A stretch of DNA of 64,000 bases, taken from the NCBI GenBank assembly GCA_965219925.1, contig OZ244795.1:4216001-4280000 (forward strand), given 5' to 3'. A model generated the notes under the pieces. The model searched no databases, was not told where the DNA came from, and saw only the letters and a list, made by a program, of their open reading frames with translations. The DNA comes from Bin87 sp965219925 (GTDB taxonomy: Bacteria > Chloroflexota > Dehalococcoidia > Lucifugimonadales > UBA3495). The first letter of the stretch is position 1; the number at the start of each line of letters is the position of its first letter. Of the stretch, positions 24,361 through 33,176 are shown one piece after another. Both the position numbers and the translations under genes were made by a program.

Positions 24361-25776
24361 ATGCCCCACCAAGAAGACATTCGATTGATGGCCCACTTGA
24401 TGAGACGCGCGGGCTTTGGTGATCCCCGTGAGGAACTGGAGAAGCGTGTCTCCAAAGGCTACGAAGCCGTGGTCGAGGAGCTTCTGTATCCAGAGCGGCA
24501 GCCGGCCATAGACGACGAACTGCTGTACCGGTTCTTCCCGGGTTATGAGGGGGCCGGGGCGCCGGCAATAAATCAGGCCAATTGGGTGTTCCGGATGATC
24601 AACACCAAACGGCCTCTGGAAGAGAAGATGGCCCTCTTCTGGCATCAGTTGTTCGCCACCAGCAACTCCAAGGTGGACAATCCACTGGAGCTGACTCGCC
24701 AGATTGCCATCTTCCGTGAATACGGATTGGGTACTTACCGCGATCTGCTGGTAGAGGTTGCAAAGTCGCCAGCCATGATCTTCTGGTTGGACAACCAGGG
24801 AAATCGTGACGGCGCCATAAATGAAAACTGGGGGCGGGAGCTGTTGGAGCTTTTCTCCCTGGGAGTCGGAAACTACTCAGAGGATGATATCAGGGAAGCA
24901 GCCAGGGCCTTTACCGGATGGACGATTGCCCCCAAGATTCCCCGTAATCCTTACGGTCGTTTCCACTGGCTATTCGACTACAAACCTGAGGACCACGACG
25001 ATCGGGAGAAGACCTTCCTGGGGTATACCGGGAACTTCAATGGCGAAGACATCGTGGACATTATTGCGGATCAACCGGCTACGGCCCGGTTCCTGGCCCG
25101 TCACCTCTACAGATTCTTCGTCGCCGACGAGCCCCATGTCGCCAGTTGGAACATTACACCACCAGTTGACCCTGAAGCCATCGAGTTGTTGGCGGATGCC
25201 TACAATGAATCCCGTGGCGACATCCGGTCTATTTTACGAGCGTTGTTCAACTCAGAGTTCTTCAAGAATGCCCGCTTCGCCCGGGTGAAAAGCCCGGCTG
25301 AATTGATCGTTGGCACCGTGCGTATGACGGGCAACTATAACGGTTTCAAGCCAGGATTCAACAATCTGGCGTTGGAGTGCGGTTGGCAGGGACAGGAACT
25401 GCTCAATCCTCCCAGTGTGGAGGGTTGGCACACAGGCTCAGAATGGATCGACCCTGGCGTTTTGATGCGCCGGGTGAATTTTGCCGCGAGGATATTTGGA
25501 GACATCTCACTACCCGGCGTGCAGGCTATCGTCAAACGGGTGTTGGTGAATGTGCATGTGCATGGGGATTCTTCCCCCCGGGCGATAGTGGAAGCTTGTC
25601 TCGATGCGATGGGACCGTTGGAAGTCAATAGGGCGACCCACTCTGAATTGATTGCCCATGCCGAAAAATGTGGCGATCTAGCCTGGAGCACCAACGAAGA
25701 ATTCAGGGCTACATTGCACAATGTGAGCAAGATCTTGACCTTGATTGCCGCCTCGCGAGAATATCAGTTTGCCTAG
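24361..25776 (+). CDS. DUF1800 domain protein
   Basis: A 471-residue DUF1800 protein. The family pattern is clear: LMAHLMRRAGFGDPREELEKRV at the start, RPLEEKMALFWHQLFATSNSKV, NENWGRELLELFSLGVGNYSEDDIREAARAFTGWTI, FLGYTGNFNGEDIVDIIADQPATARFLARHLYRFFV, and GQELLNPPSVEGWHTGSEWID. Function is unknown. DUF1800 genes are nearly always paired with DUF1501 genes, as here, with the partner starting 35 bases later. No signal peptide is seen. GGAGAGG lies before the ATG at 24361. Confidence 0.88.
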   Translation: MPHQEDIRLMAHLMRRAGFGDPREELEKRVSKGYEAVVEELLYPERQPAIDDELLYRFFPGYEGAGAPAINQANWVFRMINTKRPLEEKMALFWHQLFATSNSKVDNPLELTRQIAIFREYGLGTYRDLLVEVAKSPAMIFWLDNQGNRDGAINENWGRELLELFSLGVGNYSEDDIREAARAFTGWTIAPKIPRNPYGRFHWLFDYKPEDHDDREKTFLGYTGNFNGEDIVDIIADQPATARFLARHLYRFFVADEPHVASWNITPPVDPEAIELLADAYNESRGDIRSILRALFNSEFFKNARFARVKSPAELIVGTVRMTGNYNGFKPGFNNLALECGWQGQELLNPPSVEGWHTGSEWIDPGVLMRRVNFAARIFGDISLPGVQAIVKRVLVNVHVHGDSSPRAIVEACLDAMGPLEVNRATHSELIAHAEKCGDLAWSTNEEFRATLHNVSKILTLIAASREYQFA

Positions 25777-25811
25777 GCAAGCGCATACAACTGATGCAGA
25801 AGGATATGAAC

Positions 25812-26948
25812 ATGGCATCAACCCATAAAGACCCCGTGCTGGTCGTGCTGGAGCTAACTGGGGCCAACGACTATCTCAATACGATTGTTCCTTATAGCAA
25901 TCCCCTGTATTGGGATAACCGGCCCAAGGTCCATATCCCTGAAGACCAATTACTGCCCATAAATGACCAACTGGCATTCCGGGCCGATTCGGAGCCGTTG
26001 AAAGAAATCTACGACCAGGGCAACATGGCAATCATTCACGGAATCGGGTTTGAAAATTCACCCCGTTCACACTTTCGTGCCATGGACATCTGGCATACCT
26101 GCGAGCCGGATTCCATCGGGATTAACGGCTGGCTCGCCAAGGTCATCCGGGACTTGGACCCTGGCGGCGAGAACGTGCTGAAGGGAGTTAACTTGGGCCA
26201 GGGCTTGCCTCGGGCACTGGCCATGAAGGGGGTTCCTGTTACTTCTGTCAACCACCTTCCTTCATACGGTGTACTCTCATCAAATCCGGGAATCGTCTCC
26301 GAGCAAGAACGGATCCAGTTGTTGGAGACCTTTGCCCGCATGTACTCTCCCGTCATCGGCGCCGGACCGACCATGGAATATCTGGGACAGGCAGGACGGG
26401 ATGCGTTGCGAGGAGCCGACATCATCCGGGTTGCTCCCGAAACCTATTCTTCAAACGTAGAGTACGCCAATAATCCCATCGCGAGGCGCCTCAGAGACGT
26501 GGCCCAAGTGCATCTGGCCGGCTTGGGCACCCAGGTCTTTTACACCTCCCACGGGCCCTTCGACACCCACTATGACCAGCTGGGACCACATGAAAAACTT
26601 TGGACGGAAATTTCCGTTGCCATACGCGACTTCTTCGCCGACCTGCGTGAGCACGACGCCTCAAACGAGGTGGTTATCATGTTGTTCAGCGAGTTTGGGC
26701 GCCGCGTCCGCGATAATGGCACTGGTACCGACCACGGAGCGGCTGGGGTAGCGTTCGCCATTGGCGACCGGGTGAATGGTGGAATGTACGGGACCTATCC
26801 GTCGCTGAAACCGGAGGATCTCACTCAGGGAGACCTGGAGCCCAACTATGATTTCCGTGGCTTCTACTCCACTTTGGCGGAAAAGTGGCTGGGACTCGAC
26901 CCTGTACCTATCGTCGGTGGACACTTCGAGCAAATGTCCTTCGTGTAG
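25812..26948 (+). CDS. DUF1501 domain protein
   Basis: A 378-residue DUF1501 protein, related to the sulfatase/alkaline phosphatase fold. It contains VLVVLELTGANDYLNTIVPY, NMAIIHGIGFENSPRSHFRAMDIWHT, ALRGADIIRV, QVHLAGLGTQVFYTSHGPFDTHYDQ, VIMLFSEFGRRVRDNGTGTDHGAAG and FDFRG-like YDFRGFYSTLAEKWLGLD near the end. Many relatives carry a Tat signal; none is present here. I favour the ATG at 25812, with GAAGGA 8 bases upstream. It acts with the DUF1800 protein in an unknown process. Confidence 0.87.
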   Translation: MASTHKDPVLVVLELTGANDYLNTIVPYSNPLYWDNRPKVHIPEDQLLPINDQLAFRADSEPLKEIYDQGNMAIIHGIGFENSPRSHFRAMDIWHTCEPDSIGINGWLAKVIRDLDPGGENVLKGVNLGQGLPRALAMKGVPVTSVNHLPSYGVLSSNPGIVSEQERIQLLETFARMYSPVIGAGPTMEYLGQAGRDALRGADIIRVAPETYSSNVEYANNPIARRLRDVAQVHLAGLGTQVFYTSHGPFDTHYDQLGPHEKLWTEISVAIRDFFADLREHDASNEVVIMLFSEFGRRVRDNGTGTDHGAAGVAFAIGDRVNGGMYGTYPSLKPEDLTQGDLEPNYDFRGFYSTLAEKWLGLDPVPIVGGHFEQMSFV

Positions 26949-26984
26949 TTTTAGGATCCCAAAATAGTTCGCGGGAGAGGAGAT

Positions 26985-27983
26985 ATGCTGACCACCGTCG
27001 CCGCCGGCCGGGTGTATGACTACAGCTACTGCATAGGCATGTACAGTCAGGCCGGCCTGGGATTTTGGGCTCCCCAAGATTTCGTCCTGGGACCGAACGG
27101 TCGAATTTATGTGTTGAGCCGCGGTGTGGAACAATTGGGTCAGCGTGTCACCAAGATCAACTTTGACCACGAGTTTCAAGGACAGTTCGGCTCCGTCGGC
27201 GAGGAAGACGGGCGCTTCGTTTGGCCCCGGTCAATTGATTTGGACCGTACCGGCCGAGTGTTCGTTTCGGACGAGTATCTCAACCGGGTAACCATTTACG
27301 ATGAAGAGGGTAGTTATCGGTATCACTGGGGCAGGTCCGGCAGCGGAGACGGGCAGCTAAACGGACCGTCAGGAATTGCTTTCGATTCCCAGGGGACCAT
27401 TTGGGTGGTGGACAGCTTGAATCACCGGGTGCAGAGTTTCAACCAGATCGGTGAGTTTCAGTCCAAATTCGGGAAGCGAGGTGGCGGTGACGGAGATCTG
27501 GAGATGCCATGGGGCATCTGCATCGACCGTCAGGACAACATCTACGTCGCGGATTGGGGAAATAACCGGGTGCAAAAATTCGCCCCTACTGGAGAGTTGC
27601 TCGTTAAGTTCGAAGGCTCCAGCACCGGGGTGGGTTCGCTCAAAGGGCCATCCGGTGTAGCTGTGGACTCAGATGGAGATGTATACGTAACTGACTGGGG
27701 GAACCACCGAGTCCAGATCTACGCCGCCGCCGGCCAATATATTACGGCGCTGGTCGGTGACGCCCAAGAGCCTTCGCCATGGGCCCAGACCTACATCGAC
27801 GCCAATCCGGATATCATCAAAGCCAGGCGGCGGACAGATCTGGAGCCTGAGTGGCGGTTCCGGCGGCCAGTGGCTGTCAACGTTGACGCAGACGACCGGA
27901 TCATAGTTTTGGAGTCCTACCATCACCGGCTTCAAATCTACAACAAGCTAAAGGATTACGAGGAACCCTCAATAAACTTGTAG
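26985..27983 (+). CDS. NHL-repeat beta-propeller protein
   Basis: A 332-residue protein built of six NHL repeats, such as WPRSIDLDRTGRVFVSDEYLNRVTIYDEEG, GPSGIAFDSQGTIWVVDSLNHRVQSF, MPWGICIDRQDNIYVADWGNNRVQKF and GPSGVAVDSDGDVYVTDWGNHRVQIY. Such propellers bind proteins, RNA or ligands. There is no signal peptide. It is the third gene of the DUF1800-DUF1501 transcript, 36 bases downstream, with AGGAG before the ATG. Its last 28 bases overlap the convergent serine recombinase of the ICE, so the element probably inserted at its 3' end. Confidence 0.85.
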   Translation: MLTTVAAGRVYDYSYCIGMYSQAGLGFWAPQDFVLGPNGRIYVLSRGVEQLGQRVTKINFDHEFQGQFGSVGEEDGRFVWPRSIDLDRTGRVFVSDEYLNRVTIYDEEGSYRYHWGRSGSGDGQLNGPSGIAFDSQGTIWVVDSLNHRVQSFNQIGEFQSKFGKRGGGDGDLEMPWGICIDRQDNIYVADWGNNRVQKFAPTGELLVKFEGSSTGVGSLKGPSGVAVDSDGDVYVTDWGNHRVQIYAAAGQYITALVGDAQEPSPWAQTYIDANPDIIKARRRTDLEPEWRFRRPVAVNVDADDRIIVLESYHHRLQIYNKLKDYEEPSINL

Positions 27984-29620
27984 GCGCCTGCCCGTCTCCA
28001 CATATTTGCCCGTTGCCGGTCACTTTCCCAGTCCGGCCCACCATGACGTACCGAATTCATAACTCGCCCGTTTAGGGCGATCTCCACGGCGTCCGCACCC
28101 CCTGCCGGAGAGTCATCCGGCGTCGGTATCGAGTAAACGATAGCGGCCCTGCCGGGCTTGACCACGATCTCCTTGACGAAGGACCTAACGAAAGCCTTGG
28201 TCTCGGTCAGTTCGCTGCTCTGGAGGAACTCGCTCATATCGGCGGCGAAGGCGGCGATGGTGTCGGCGCTGTCCAGGAACTGACGCCGGTCCGACAAAAG
28301 CGCCCGCGCCTCCTCGGCGGCGATCTCCAATTTCTCTTTGCGCTCCCGGTGCTCCCTGATGCGCTCCGAGGCGTCGGCCATCTCGATGTCGGTGGTCTCG
28401 ATGACCTGCCAGATGCGTCCCAGCCGCTTCTTCACGTCCTCCAGCTCCTCGTCGATGTTCTCCAGCCGCTCCCGCTGTTCGCGGGCCACCCCGTCCATCT
28501 CCTCGTCCAGCAGCTTCACCAGGTCGCGGATGTTGGACTCGGTAAGCACGTTCTCCCTGATCTCGCTGACGATAAGCTTCTCAAAGCTCTTGGCGTTGAG
28601 CCTGGGGGTCTCGCAGGTGCCCTTGCCCCGCTTGAGCAGGGAGTGGCAGATGTAGTAGGTGTACCGGCCGCTCTTGGCCTCGGCGGCGGTCATGGCCTTG
28701 CCGCAGGTCTCGCACTTGACCAGGCCGCTGAGCAGGTAGGGGCTGGAAGCCCGGCGGGGGTTCATCTTCTTGGGGGCGCGGGACGCCAGCAACTTCCTGG
28801 CCTTCTGGAAATCCCGCTTGGAGACGATGGCGGGATGTGCGTTCTCGACCCTTACCGGCGGAGCGCCGTCCTTGGCCTTGGCACCCCAGACCAACGTGCC
28901 CGTGTAGGCTTCGTGGTCCAGCATGGTGTGGATGGTGGTCTTGAGCCACTTCTTGCCGTTGGTGGTGGGGATGCCCTCGGCGTTGAGGGTCTTGGTCACG
29001 TCTAGGATGCTCCTGCCCTGTAGCACCATGTCGAAGACGCGCCTGACCACGGCGTCGGCGGGCGGGTTGAGCTCCAGCTTGGGGCGCTTCTTGATTCCGT
29101 CCTGGACGTAGACCCGCCTGTAGCCGTAGGGGGCGTAGGTGGTCATCCAGAAGCCGCGAGTGGCGGCCTCTCGCATCCCCCGGAGAACCTCTTGCGCAAG
29201 ATTCTCGCTGTAGAACTCGTCCACGCTCTCGATGATGGCCTCAAGGAGCTTGCCGGTGGGGGTGTCGTCGGCCTGCTCGGTGATGGAGACCACGCGGATG
29301 CCGCGCCTGCGGAGCATGGACTTGAAGGCGACGGCGTGCTCGCGCTTCCTGGTAAAGCGGGAGAACTTCCAGACCAAGATCTCCTTGAAGGGTGCCTCGG
29401 GCTTGCTGGCCTCGTCCAGCATCCGGCTGAACTGGGGCCGGTCGGCGATACGCCCGCTCTCGGCCTCGTCCACGTATTCGCGGGCTACCAGGTAGCCGTT
29501 CCGCTGGGCGTAGTCGCGCAATGCCCGAAGCTGGGCGGCCACGGACAGGTCCACGTCCTGGCGCTCGCTGGAGACCCGGGCGTAGAGGGCCGCCGGTATC
29601 AGGTCATATTGTTCACTCAT
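27956..29620 (-). CDS. Large serine recombinase (integrase)
   Basis: A 554-residue site-specific recombinase. The catalytic domain begins LIPAALYARVSSERQ with nucleophile Ser17 and continues EYVDEAESGRIADRPQFSRML and ILVWKFSRFTRKREHAVAFKSML. A recombinase domain follows (PYGYRRVYVQDG, ILDVTKTLNAEGIPTTNGKKW), then a zinc ribbon (VKCETCGKAMTAAEAKSGRYTY with a later CETP) and a long coiled coil (about 370-470). It integrates and, with a directionality factor, excises the element. The start at 29620 overlaps the upstream CopG-type gene by 8 bases. Its last codons overlap the NHL gene and may be host-derived. Confidence 0.92.
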   Translation of the reverse strand: MSEQYDLIPAALYARVSSERQDVDLSVAAQLRALRDYAQRNGYLVAREYVDEAESGRIADRPQFSRMLDEASKPEAPFKEILVWKFSRFTRKREHAVAFKSMLRRRGIRVVSITEQADDTPTGKLLEAIIESVDEFYSENLAQEVLRGMREAATRGFWMTTYAPYGYRRVYVQDGIKKRPKLELNPPADAVVRRVFDMVLQGRSILDVTKTLNAEGIPTTNGKKWLKTTIHTMLDHEAYTGTLVWGAKAKDGAPPVRVENAHPAIVSKRDFQKARKLLASRAPKKMNPRRASSPYLLSGLVKCETCGKAMTAAEAKSGRYTYYICHSLLKRGKGTCETPRLNAKSFEKLIVSEIRENVLTESNIRDLVKLLDEEMDGVAREQRERLENIDEELEDVKKRLGRIWQVIETTDIEMADASERIREHRERKEKLEIAAEEARALLSDRRQFLDSADTIAAFAADMSEFLQSSELTETKAFVRSFVKEIVVKPGRAAIVYSIPTPDDSPAGGADAVEIALNGRVMNSVRHGGPDWESDRQRANMWRRAGAYKFIEGSS

Positions 29621-29843
29621 TGATTGCTCCTCCTTCGTCCTCTGGCTGGTTGGTCTGACGGGAGCGCAGCCGTTCCAATCGCTCCTGGCGGCGCAGCTCC
29701 CTTTCTTCCAGGTACAGGCGGAGGGCTTCCCGCACCAACTCACTCATGTCTCGGCCCTCTTCTTCCTTCACACGCTGCACCTCGTCGAACATCTCCGGGG
29801 GCAGGGAGAAGGTGATGGTCCTGGAAATCCTGCGTGGTGGCAT
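29613..29843 (-). CDS. Ribbon-helix-helix (CopG-type) DNA-binding protein
   Basis: A 76-residue protein with the RHH pattern RTITFSLPPEMFDEVQRVKEEEGRDMSELVREALRLYL, followed by a charged helix. Its stop lies inside the start of the recombinase gene, so it is translationally coupled to it. It is a candidate recombination directionality factor or repressor of the integrase gene; this role is inferred from position. Confidence 0.8.
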   Translation of the reverse strand: MPPRRISRTITFSLPPEMFDEVQRVKEEEGRDMSELVREALRLYLEERELRRQERLERLRSRQTNQPEDEGGAINE

Positions 29844-29913
29844 GGTCTCTCTTTTTGCCGGTTGATGTAATGGAGTGTCTTACTATCCATCATCGGCCAT
29901 CCTGCTTTCCCTG

Positions 29914-30839
29914 TCAAGACGCCGCCGACGACGACAGGCCGGAGCGCCGGCGGCTGGCCTTCTCCGGTTGCGGCAGGAGCGCGGCGCGCTCGCCGGAGGG
30001 CACGGCGACCACGATGACCTTGGCCAGGCGCCCCTTCCAGTAAACGGGCCTGGCGACCACGGCCAGGCCGTCGTCCTCGGCGTACTCCGCCCCTCTGCTG
30101 CGGGCCGCCGACTCAGCCAGGGAGCCGGGGCCGGTATGCGCCTGTCGCGGTTGGGAATCCCGCCCCGCCTGCCGGTGACCAGCCCGGAGCCGGGCGGCCC
30201 CAGGCCCTTCGTGCGCCTTACCACCTTTGCCCGCAGCGCCGCCAGGTCATTCCCGGCGGGCCACCGGGCCGGGTCCCTCCGGTCGGGGCGCTCGTACAGC
30301 ACCACCAGGAGCGGCGGACGGCGCACCACCTCGGCCAGGCGCAGGGCCACGGCGGCGTAGGCGTAGCGGTACTCCTGTTGCAGGGCGGCCACGTCCAGTC
30401 GCCAGGCCTCGGCCAGCGCCCGGAACCCCTCGGGCTGCATCAGAACCTCCGCCGCGAACCGGTCGGCCTCCCGGCACACCTTTGTCGGCGCCCTGGTTCC
30501 CGAGTGCAACTCGCAGAGGGTCTCGTGCATGATCTCGTACATCTCATGGAGCACGGTGTATTCCTTGGACCCCTGCCACAGTTCGTCCCGGTAGTAGATG
30601 TGGTACTCATCGCCCGGCGTCCCGAAATGCACCCCCTTCAACCCCTCCTCCAGGCTCATCTCAGCCACCTCGCCGAACCCGGCCCGCCGCACCAGGTCCG
30701 TCAGTTCGTCCAGGTCGGGTCGCGGCGAGATTTGGAAGTATTCCACGAAGCGGGCGGCGATGCCCTCCGTGCCCGGGCGCAGGCCCCGTTCATGGTCGTC
30801 CAGCAGGTCGCGGCAGAAGCCACCCACGGTCCCGGTCAT
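29914..30839 (-). CDS. ImmA/IrrE-type metallopeptidase, frameshifted
   Basis: The first 215 residues are an ImmA/IrrE-like zinc peptidase: HIYYRDELWQGSKEYTVLHEMYEIMHETL (HExxE rather than the common HExxH, near residues 96-104), then READRFAAEVLMQPEGF. After about residue 215 the open frame turns into an Arg/Pro-rich run ending at 29883. In the neighbouring frame a convincing C-terminus appears (LAESAARSRGAEYAEDDG, ARPVYWKGRLAKVIVVAV) and stops at 29914. A one-base loss between about 30125 and 30210 explains this. ImmA-type proteases cleave the partner XRE repressor to induce transfer. The gene overlaps the XRE gene by ATGA. Confidence 0.78.
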
Positions 30840-31270
30840 TCCAACAACCTCTTGCCGGTGAGTTTCTGGTACATCTCCACGATGAACCGCTTGGCGTTCA
30901 GGGACAGGGGGCCGTCGGGCCGGGTGCCCACCCGGAACTGGGGGTCGTCCAGCACGTAGCGGTAGGCCCGCTCCACGTCCATCGTCTCGTCGCCGTAGGG
31001 GTCGGGCTGCGGCCCGTGGCCGGCCCGTCTGAGCAACTCCCCGGCGTCCACGTTGTAAAGCTCGGCCAGCTTGCGGACCACGTTTGCGCCGGGGTGGCTG
31101 ACTCCCCTTTCGATCTGGGACAGGTAGGAAGTGGACACGCCGGTGCGCCGGGTCACCTCCCGCAGGCTCACCCGGCCCCGCAGACGCTTGAGCAGCGGGC
31201 CGATGTCCTCGTAACCCTCGGCTTCTTCCCGCAGTTCGTCCGGTTCCAGGTTGTCGTCGTAATCGTCCAT
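30836..31270 (-). CDS. XRE-family transcriptional regulator (ICE repressor)
   Basis: A 144-residue protein. After an acidic N-terminus (DDYDDNLEPDELREEAEG) comes a lambda-repressor-type HTH: LKRLRGRVSLREVTRRTGVSTSYLSQIERGVSHPGANVVRKLAELYNVDAGELLRRAG. A C-terminal part then precedes the overlapping peptidase gene. The pairing matches ImmR/ImmA control of ICEs, in which the protease removes the repressor. ATG at 31270 is preferred over the GTG at 31279. A strong promoter lies 61 bases upstream. Confidence 0.87.
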   Translation of the reverse strand: MDDYDDNLEPDELREEAEGYEDIGPLLKRLRGRVSLREVTRRTGVSTSYLSQIERGVSHPGANVVRKLAELYNVDAGELLRRAGHGPQPDPYGDETMDVERAYRYVLDDPQFRVGTRPDGPLSLNAKRFIVEMYQKLTGKRLLE

Positions 31271-31330
31271 GCTTGCCACCCCGTTGGTCGGTGTCGCGGC
31301 CCGAACAGCAGTTGTCTTTCTGCGGATTGA

Positions 31331-31359
31331 TTGTTACATCAGAGTGAACACATTGTCAA
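31331..31359 (-). promoter_or_regulatory. Promoter for the XRE-ImmA-RHH-recombinase genes
   Basis: On the minus strand TTGACA (31354-31359) and TAACAA (31331-31336) are separated by exactly 17 bases, close to the sigma-70 consensus. It lies 61 bases upstream of the XRE start. The rest of the 250-base gap between the divergent genes (31271-31522) shows no other clear signal. Confidence 0.6.
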
Positions 31360-31522
31360 AACAAGGGCGTGAATGTCTCTGAACCATTGTCACTGCCGGA
31401 AACCAGTTGCTACACTCAGCCATACAGAACGGAATTTCTAAACCCAGCCAGAGTATAGCCCGCCGGCCCCCTCCAGGCTACCCCCGGAAGTCAAGGCCGG
31501 TTCCCAAAGAGAGAAGAACTCC

Positions 31523-31708
31523 TTGAGCAGAAAGCGAAAACTCACCAGGAACCAGGAGCGCCAGCGTATCGAGGGGCTGCGCATCCTTGCCCGCATCATC
31601 GCCCGCCACTACCTGGAACACCCGGAGCTGTATCCCCAGCCGGTTGACGCCGCCGAGGGCCGCGCCGAAGGGGGCGGAAAGGCGACAGGGCGGGAGGGGG
31701 CGGAATGA
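31523..31708 (+). CDS. Small basic hypothetical protein
   Basis: A 61-residue protein with a TTG start behind GAGAGAAGAA. The first half is basic and helical (SRKRKLTRNQERQRIEGLRILARIIARHYLEHPELYP); the second half is Gly-rich. It opens the rightward HTH gene cluster, and its stop overlaps the next start (ATGA). The helical half could bind nucleic acid, but no family is recognised. Confidence 0.55.
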   Translation: MSRKRKLTRNQERQRIEGLRILARIIARHYLEHPELYPQPVDAAEGRAEGGGKATGREGAE

Positions 31709-31948
31709 AGCGCAGGAAACCCGCCTTCCGAGCCCGGCTGGACCAGGACAAGGCATGGGCACGGCTCAACGTGCTCAACATGAGCCAGAAACGAGCTGGC
31801 CCGGCGCATCGGGCGCTCCCAGGGCTTCGTCTCCGAGCTGTTCAACGGCCGGCGCTGCGCCTCCGCCGATACCCGCCGCCGTCTGATGGAGGTCCTTCAG
31901 GTCACCCGCTTCGAGGACCTGTTCATCCTGGAGGAGAACGGTGAATAG
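31705..31948 (+). CDS. HTH protein with a one-base frameshift
   Basis: The frame from 31705 gives MKRRKPAFRARLDQDKAWARLNVLNMSQ and then becomes meaningless. Removing one A from the AAA at about 31790-31793 joins it to ELARRIGRSQGFVSELFNGRR and ADTRRRLMEVLQVTRFEDLF, a convincing XRE-type helix-turn-helix with its flanking helices. The corrected protein has 80 residues and stops at 31946-31948, overlapping the next GTG by 8 bases. It is either a homopolymer sequencing error or an inactivated regulator. Confidence 0.72.
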
Positions 31949-32237
31949 GGACCGCGACCCGTCCGGCCACCGGCTGTTTCCGCCGGGCGTCGCCCTGATG
32001 CCCGAGGATTTCCCCCGGCAGCTGGCGGCTCTCAAGGAGCTGACCGGCCTCACCTGGGAGGGGATGGCCGACGCGCTGGGGGTGGACCCACGCCAGCTTT
32101 TCCGCTGGCGCAAGCAGGACGGCGAACCCAACGGCGGCGCCATGCTGTCCCTGGTGCGGCTGGCGGTGCGGGTGCCGGGCGGCCTGGCCCTGCTCGTGGA
32201 CGAAGACCTGGTGGTAATTTACAGACCGAGGAGGTAA
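31941..32237 (+). CDS. Small HTH protein, paralogue a
   Basis: A 98-residue protein with a GTG start overlapping the previous gene. Core: PEDFPRQLAALKELTGLTWEGMADALGVDPRQLFRWRKQDGEPNGGAMLSLVRLAVRVPGGLALLV. This reads as helix, HTH with recognition helix DPRQLFRWRK, then a helix ending in PGGLALL. The same layout recurs in the three following genes, making a tandem paralogous array. Likely a DNA-binding regulator; targets unknown. Confidence 0.72.
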   Translation: MNRDRDPSGHRLFPPGVALMPEDFPRQLAALKELTGLTWEGMADALGVDPRQLFRWRKQDGEPNGGAMLSLVRLAVRVPGGLALLVDEDLVVIYRPRR

Positions 32238-32241
32238 CTGC

Positions 32242-32559
32242 ATGACATTGGCAGAGCGCAACCCTTTGGCGGACTTCCGGCCCACGCCCTGGCCCGAGGA
32301 CTTCGGGCGGCGTTTGGAGGGCCTGAAGGTACTGGCCGGCGTGAACTGGCAGGAAATGGCCAGGCTGCTGGGGGTGACCGACCGGGCCATTCTGCTGTGG
32401 CGTCGGGGCGAACGCCGGCCCTCCGGGGCCAACATCCTGGCCATCGCCGAGCTGGCCCGCAGCATCCCCGGCGGGATCGAGGTGCTGTGCCACGGCGACG
32501 CTGGGGCTTTGACCCTATGGGTAACGGACGAGGAATGCGGGGGTGGCAGCGTTGGGTAG
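32242..32559 (+). CDS. Small HTH protein, paralogue b
   Basis: A 105-residue paralogue: PEDFGRRLEGLKVLAGVNWQEMARLLGVTDRAILLWRRGERRPSGANILAIAELARSIPGGIEVLC. It starts 4 bases after paralogue a, and GGAGG lies just before it at 32229-32235. The recognition helix differs (TDRAILLWRRG), so target specificity has probably diverged. Confidence 0.72.
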   Translation: MTLAERNPLADFRPTPWPEDFGRRLEGLKVLAGVNWQEMARLLGVTDRAILLWRRGERRPSGANILAIAELARSIPGGIEVLCHGDAGALTLWVTDEECGGGSVG

Positions 32560-32563
32560 GGGC

Positions 32564-32845
32564 ATGACCGCAGCGGAGCGGGACCGTTACCGGAAATTCC
32601 CTGCTCCGTCCCTGCCCCAGGACTTCCCGGTGCGGCTGGCTCGGCTGGAGGATCGGTCGGGGACCTCCCTGGAAGAGATGGCCCTGGTCGCCGGTCTGCC
32701 CGCCCGCCGGGGCAATTTGTGGCGCGTTGGGCGGCCCCCCAGCGAGGACGAGCTGCGGGCCATCGTGGAGTTCGCCTGCGATGTGCCTGGCGGCGTGGCG
32801 GTATTGCTGCTGGACGCATCCCAGCCCTGGCCGGTCCGGGAGTAG
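32564..32845 (+). CDS. Small HTH protein, paralogue c
   Basis: A 93-residue paralogue: PQDFPVRLARLEDRSGTSLEEMALVAGLPARRGNLWRVGRPPSEDELRAIVEFACDVPGGVAVLLL. The HTH is more degenerate than in a and b. I choose the ATG at 32564, five bases after the previous stop, though a GTG at 32543 is in frame and would overlap. Confidence 0.68.
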   Translation: MTAAERDRYRKFPAPSLPQDFPVRLARLEDRSGTSLEEMALVAGLPARRGNLWRVGRPPSEDELRAIVEFACDVPGGVAVLLLDASQPWPVRE

Positions 32846-32849
32846 TCCT

Positions 32850-33131
32850 TTGGGCCGCCGCCAGCAGTGGGTCTATCACATCGAGCCCGAGGAGTTCCCA
32901 CCGGACTTCCCGGACCGGCTGGACGCCTTCCGGCAGGCCGCCGGATTGAGTTGGCGGGGCCTGGCCCGGCAGCTGAAGGTCAATGCCCGCCTGGTGTTCC
33001 GCTGGAAGGCCGGGGCCGCCCCGGGTTCCGGCCATTTGGTGTCACTGTTCACCCTGGCCGCCGGTATGGGGCTGCTCCACCTCCTGTTGCCGGAGGCAAG
33101 AGAACCGGAGATCGAAGAATGTCGGGCATAG
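32850..33131 (+). CDS. Small HTH protein, paralogue d
   Basis: A 93-residue paralogue starting at a TTG: PPDFPDRLDAFRQAAGLSWRGLARQLKVNARLVFRWKAGAAPGSGHLVSLFTLAAGMGLLHLLL. The PGG motif near the end of the other three copies is changed to GMG. It is the last intact gene of the array; the low-G+C cargo nuclease lies just beyond, on the opposite strand. Confidence 0.68.
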   Translation: MGRRQQWVYHIEPEEFPPDFPDRLDAFRQAAGLSWRGLARQLKVNARLVFRWKAGAAPGSGHLVSLFTLAAGMGLLHLLLPEAREPEIEECRA

Positions 33132-33176
33132 TTCACGCAAATGAGAGGAAACCCATTCAAGAGGAGGTTAGGCGCC

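Noticed and set aside
27900..28060. A tRNA gene as the ICE attachment site
   Set aside because: No tRNA-like cloverleaf or anticodon arm is visible near the recombinase; the border falls in a protein gene.
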